NCBI GenBank assembly: GCA_947471245.1
Contig: CANIXM010000055.1
Coordinates: 1-8,592 of the forward strand
Reading direction: 5' to 3'
DNA: 8,592 nt
Source of the DNA: Paludibacteraceae bacterium
Lineage (GTDB): Bacteria > Bacteroidota > Bacteroidia > Bacteroidales > Paludibacteraceae
A program made the translations under genes and the position numbers. Position 1 is the first letter of the stretch; every line of letters begins with the position of its first letter. Below, in pieces: positions 6,914-8,592 of this stretch. Under the pieces are notes generated by a model. It saw nothing but the letters and a program-made list of their open reading frames with translations. It did not search any database and was not told the DNA's origin.

Positions 6914-6946
6914 AAGTCCCCCTTGGGGGATTTAGGGGGCTAACTT
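6914..6946. repeat. C/G-run intergenic repeat of the type dispersed in Bacteroidota
   Basis: The element has AAGTCCCCC at 6914-6922, GGGGG at 6925-6929, ATTTA, GGGGG at 6935-6939 and ACTT at 6943-6946. The outer parts pair (AAGT with ACTT, CCCCC with the second GGGGG, with a 3-base bulge), and the first G run can compete for the C run. As I remember, near-identical 'CCCCCTAAATCCCCC' elements occur many times between genes in flavobacterial and cytophagal genomes. It ends 14 bases before the decarboxylase start, so it lies in the mRNA leader and could affect translation or read-through. Confidence 0.55.
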
Positions 6947-6960
6947 ACAAATACACCAAT

Positions 6961-8358
6961 ATGGAAAAGCTAAGATACGAAAGACCTATTGTTCAAAAGA
7001 TGAACAAAGGATTAATGAATAAATTCGGAACTCGTACTGAATATGAGCCAGTAACGCACATCGAAGGAGTGCCAGTAAAAAGCATGATAAGCCAGTATGG
7101 ATCACCACTTTTCGTGATTTCCGAAAAGCAGATTCGTCGCAATTTTCAAAGTGCCAATCGCATTTTTAAGACTCGTTACCCGAAAGTGCAGTTTGCGTGG
7201 TCGTACAAAACCAACTACATGGATGCCGTGTGCAAGGTATTTCATCAAGAGGGTTCATGGGCAGAAGTGGTGTCGGGATTTGAGTATGAAAAGGCATTGC
7301 GCAATGGAGTTCCTGGAAATAAAATCATTTTCAATGGTCCTGACAAGAGCGATGCGGAACTACTCAAAGCAGCACAAAACAATTCGTTGATACACATCGA
7401 CCACTTCGACGAACTGTACTCACTCATCAAAATCAGCGAGGACAATCACCTCAAACCTCGCGTGGCCATCCGTGTAAATATGGACACAGGCATTTATCCT
7501 AAGTGGGATCGCTTTGGGTTCAATTATGAAAATGGGCAAGCTTGGAATGCATTGACCAGAATAGTCAACTCGGATAATCTTGAGCTAGTAGGACTTCATT
7601 GCCACATTGGAACTTTCATGTTGGCACCATGGGCCTATGCCAATGCCGCAAGCAAGTTGTGTGAACTAGCTTGGAGTTTGAAAGAAAAATTCAAAATGAC
7701 CATTCAATACATCGATCTTGGTGGTGGTTTCCCATCACAAAACACCTTGAAAGGATCCTATCTTCCAGGTTCAGACACGGTTCCATCCATTGATCAGTTT
7801 GCTGATGCCATTACGGATGTGATCCTTGGTTATGGCTTCAAACATGAAGACCTACCGATGTTAATCCTTGAAACAGGTCGCGCACTGATAGACGATGCGG
7901 GCTATTTACTTGGTTCGGTTCTTGCCACCAAGCGCCTTTCGGATGGACGCAGATCTACCATCATGGACTTTGGTGTGAATACGTTGTTTACCGCATTTTG
8001 GTATGATCACAAAATCAGTCCTGCACAAGAATTTGGTCATCACAGCGAGGAAATGGTGCTTTATGGCCCCTTGTGTATGAACATCGACATCATCCGCGAA
8101 AGCATTACTTTGCCACTGTTAGAAAAAGGAAATCATGTGGTGGTGCACAAAGTGGGTGCGTATAACATGACACAATGGATGCAATTTATCACCCTTCGTC
8201 CCAACATCGTGATGATAGATATGGATAACCACACGCATGTGATACGCAAAGCAGAAACGCTGGATACGCTTTTGGAAAATGAGCAAATTCCATCTCATTT
8301 GGAATATAATCCACTGACACCTGTTGCATCATCCACGGTAGAGACATCCAAAGTTTAG
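6961..8358 (+). CDS. PLP-dependent fold-III decarboxylase (DAP/ornithine/carboxynorspermidine decarboxylase class) with leader-like N-terminal extension
   Basis: 465 residues. The alanine racemase-like barrel covers about 40-310: YGSPLFVISE at 46-55, the PLP lysine in FAWSYKTN (Lys83), LHCHIGTF at 212-219, the phosphate-binding GGGFP at 254-258 and ETGR at 304-307. The C-terminal beta domain has the catalytic-cysteine motif GPLCMNID (Cys372, Asp376) and GAY at 399-401. Cofactor residues are intact, so an active amino acid decarboxylase is expected. Met373 stands where DAP decarboxylase has Glu and ornithine decarboxylase has Asp, so the substrate is probably not the usual one. The first about 30 residues are extra and include a YxxP motif. 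A Ser/Thr/Val-rich tail closes the protein. It follows the ATP-grasp gene after 148 bases and likely belongs to the same pathway. lysA-like annotation would be misleading. Confidence 0.88.
   Translation: MEKLRYERPIVQKMNKGLMNKFGTRTEYEPVTHIEGVPVKSMISQYGSPLFVISEKQIRRNFQSANRIFKTRYPKVQFAWSYKTNYMDAVCKVFHQEGSWAEVVSGFEYEKALRNGVPGNKIIFNGPDKSDAELLKAAQNNSLIHIDHFDELYSLIKISEDNHLKPRVAIRVNMDTGIYPKWDRFGFNYENGQAWNALTRIVNSDNLELVGLHCHIGTFMLAPWAYANAASKLCELAWSLKEKFKMTIQYIDLGGGFPSQNTLKGSYLPGSDTVPSIDQFADAITDVILGYGFKHEDLPMLILETGRALIDDAGYLLGSVLATKRLSDGRRSTIMDFGVNTLFTAFWYDHKISPAQEFGHHSEEMVLYGPLCMNIDIIRESITLPLLEKGNHVVVHKVGAYNMTQWMQFITLRPNIVMIDMDNHTHVIRKAETLDTLLENEQIPSHLEYNPLTPVASSTVETSKV
6976..7011 (+). other. Leader-peptide-like motif at the decarboxylase N-terminus
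   Basis: Residues 6-17 of the decarboxylase read YERPIVQKMNKG, followed by LMNKFG at 18-23. RRE proteins of lasso peptide pathways recognise leader motifs of the form Y-x2-P-x-L with a downstream Gly; here Tyr6, Pro9, Val11, Met14 and Gly17 give a similar spacing. The segment is outside the catalytic fold and lies downstream of a PqqD (RRE) gene. That it is a PqqD docking tag is inference. Confidence 0.45.
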
Positions 8359-8411
8359 AGCCATTTGCCTTGTACGCTTCGGTTTTTATTCTACTGATGA
8401 ATGGAAATACC

Positions 8412-8419
8412 TATCTTTG
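8412..8419 (+). promoter_or_regulatory. Bacteroidota -7 promoter element (TATCTTTG) upstream of the last gene
   Basis: TATCTTTG is identical to the element before dnaG and fits TAnnTTTG. It predicts a leader RNA of about 75 bases before the ATG at 8503. No -33 TTTG is seen at standard spacing. The 8359-8411 stretch shows no clear terminator for the decarboxylase gene. Confidence 0.6.
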
Positions 8420-8433
8420 AAAACCAATATTAC

Positions 8434-8474
8434 AAGTCATGGAATTACCACTTTAATGGGTAATTCTATGACTT
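8434..8474. promoter_or_regulatory. Long hairpin (16-bp stem, 9-base loop) in the leader of the last gene
   Basis: AAGTCATGGAATTACC at 8434-8449 pairs with GGTAATTCTATGACTT at 8459-8474 over all 16 positions with a single G-U, around the loop ACTTTAATG. It lies after the predicted promoter and 28 bases before the start codon. No proper T-run follows, so a simple terminator is unlikely; an RNA control element or a protein-binding palindrome fits better. An ATG in the left arm would start a five-codon ORF (8439-8456, MELPL). Confidence 0.55.
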
Positions 8475-8502
8475 TGTTAATGAACCTAATTAATAGAAAA
8501 TC

Positions 8503-8592
8503 ATGGCATTAAAAGACAGCATACACAATTTTAAGACCATTATTCTTCCTGCAATACTGAACAGCTATTCGGTGGTGTTCTTTTTCAACAAC
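8503..8592 (+). CDS. N-terminus of a membrane protein, possibly a urea transporter (partial, 3' end outside window)
   Basis: ATG at 8503 opens a frame that runs to the window edge, giving 30 residues: MALKDSIHNF, then KTIILPAILNSYSVVFFFNN. The second half is hydrophobic and resembles the first segment of urea transporters (PF03253), which begin with a helix, a serine or glycine, a QV- or VV-like pair and FF-x-N-N before the first full membrane segment. Bacteroidota also carry fusions of such a transporter with an M23 peptidase. With only 30 residues the assignment is tentative; another small-molecule permease is possible. The preceding promoter and hairpin suggest that it is regulated separately from the decarboxylase. 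Confidence 0.5.
   Translation, partial: MALKDSIHNFKTIILPAILNSYSVVFFFNN

Noticed and set aside
6814..6946. CRISPR-like array in the gap before the decarboxylase
   Set aside because: The repeats are of three unrelated kinds, short, and lack regular spacers; no cas gene is present.

Overview
The window looks like a chromosomal segment of a Bacteroidota bacterium. GC is moderate (about 43-50% in two dnaG lines counted by hand). Three gene starts are preceded by the Bacteroidota -7 promoter element TAnnTTTG. Strong Shine-Dalgarno sequences are not evident. Intergenic DNA holds repeats of a style common in this phylum. A precise genus cannot be given; a Cytophagia-like or related lineage is only a guess. 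All recognisable genes are on the + strand.

Region 1 (1-2306) is housekeeping: the last 65 codons of a RecB-type nuclease domain, probably the end of an AddA/UvrD-like helicase-nuclease, then a complete DNA primase gene (dnaG) behind its own promoter. Region 2 (about 2389-3560) is a compact AT-rich cassette that looks inserted: a 72-residue protein of unknown function, an HNH endonuclease of the putative-restriction-enzyme type, and a small third gene broken by a one-base deletion. Start and stop codons overlap at both junctions, so the three were probably one transcript. This is a plausible defence or selfish-nuclease island. Region 3 (3610-5344) holds a radical SAM protein of the COG0731 type, overlapping by 29 bases a GT-B-like glycosyltransferase whose C-terminus stops early.

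Region 4 (about 5370-8358) is the most interesting part. A candidate operator (a 10-bp direct repeat with a 21-bp period, one copy largely inside a hairpin) and a clear promoter lead into a PqqD-like protein (an RRE fold, which binds leader peptides), an ATP-grasp ligase joined to it by a TAATG overlap, and a PLP-dependent decarboxylase of the DAP/ornithine/carboxynorspermidine class. The decarboxylase starts with a short extension containing YxxP followed by hydrophobic residues and glycine, resembling the leader-peptide motif bound by RRE proteins in lasso peptide pathways. No separate precursor peptide is visible. The hypothesis is that the PqqD protein docks on the enzyme itself, or carries the substrate between ligase and decarboxylase. 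Region 5 (8359-8592) has a promoter, a 16-bp hairpin in the predicted leader RNA, and the first 30 codons of a membrane protein, perhaps a urea transporter.
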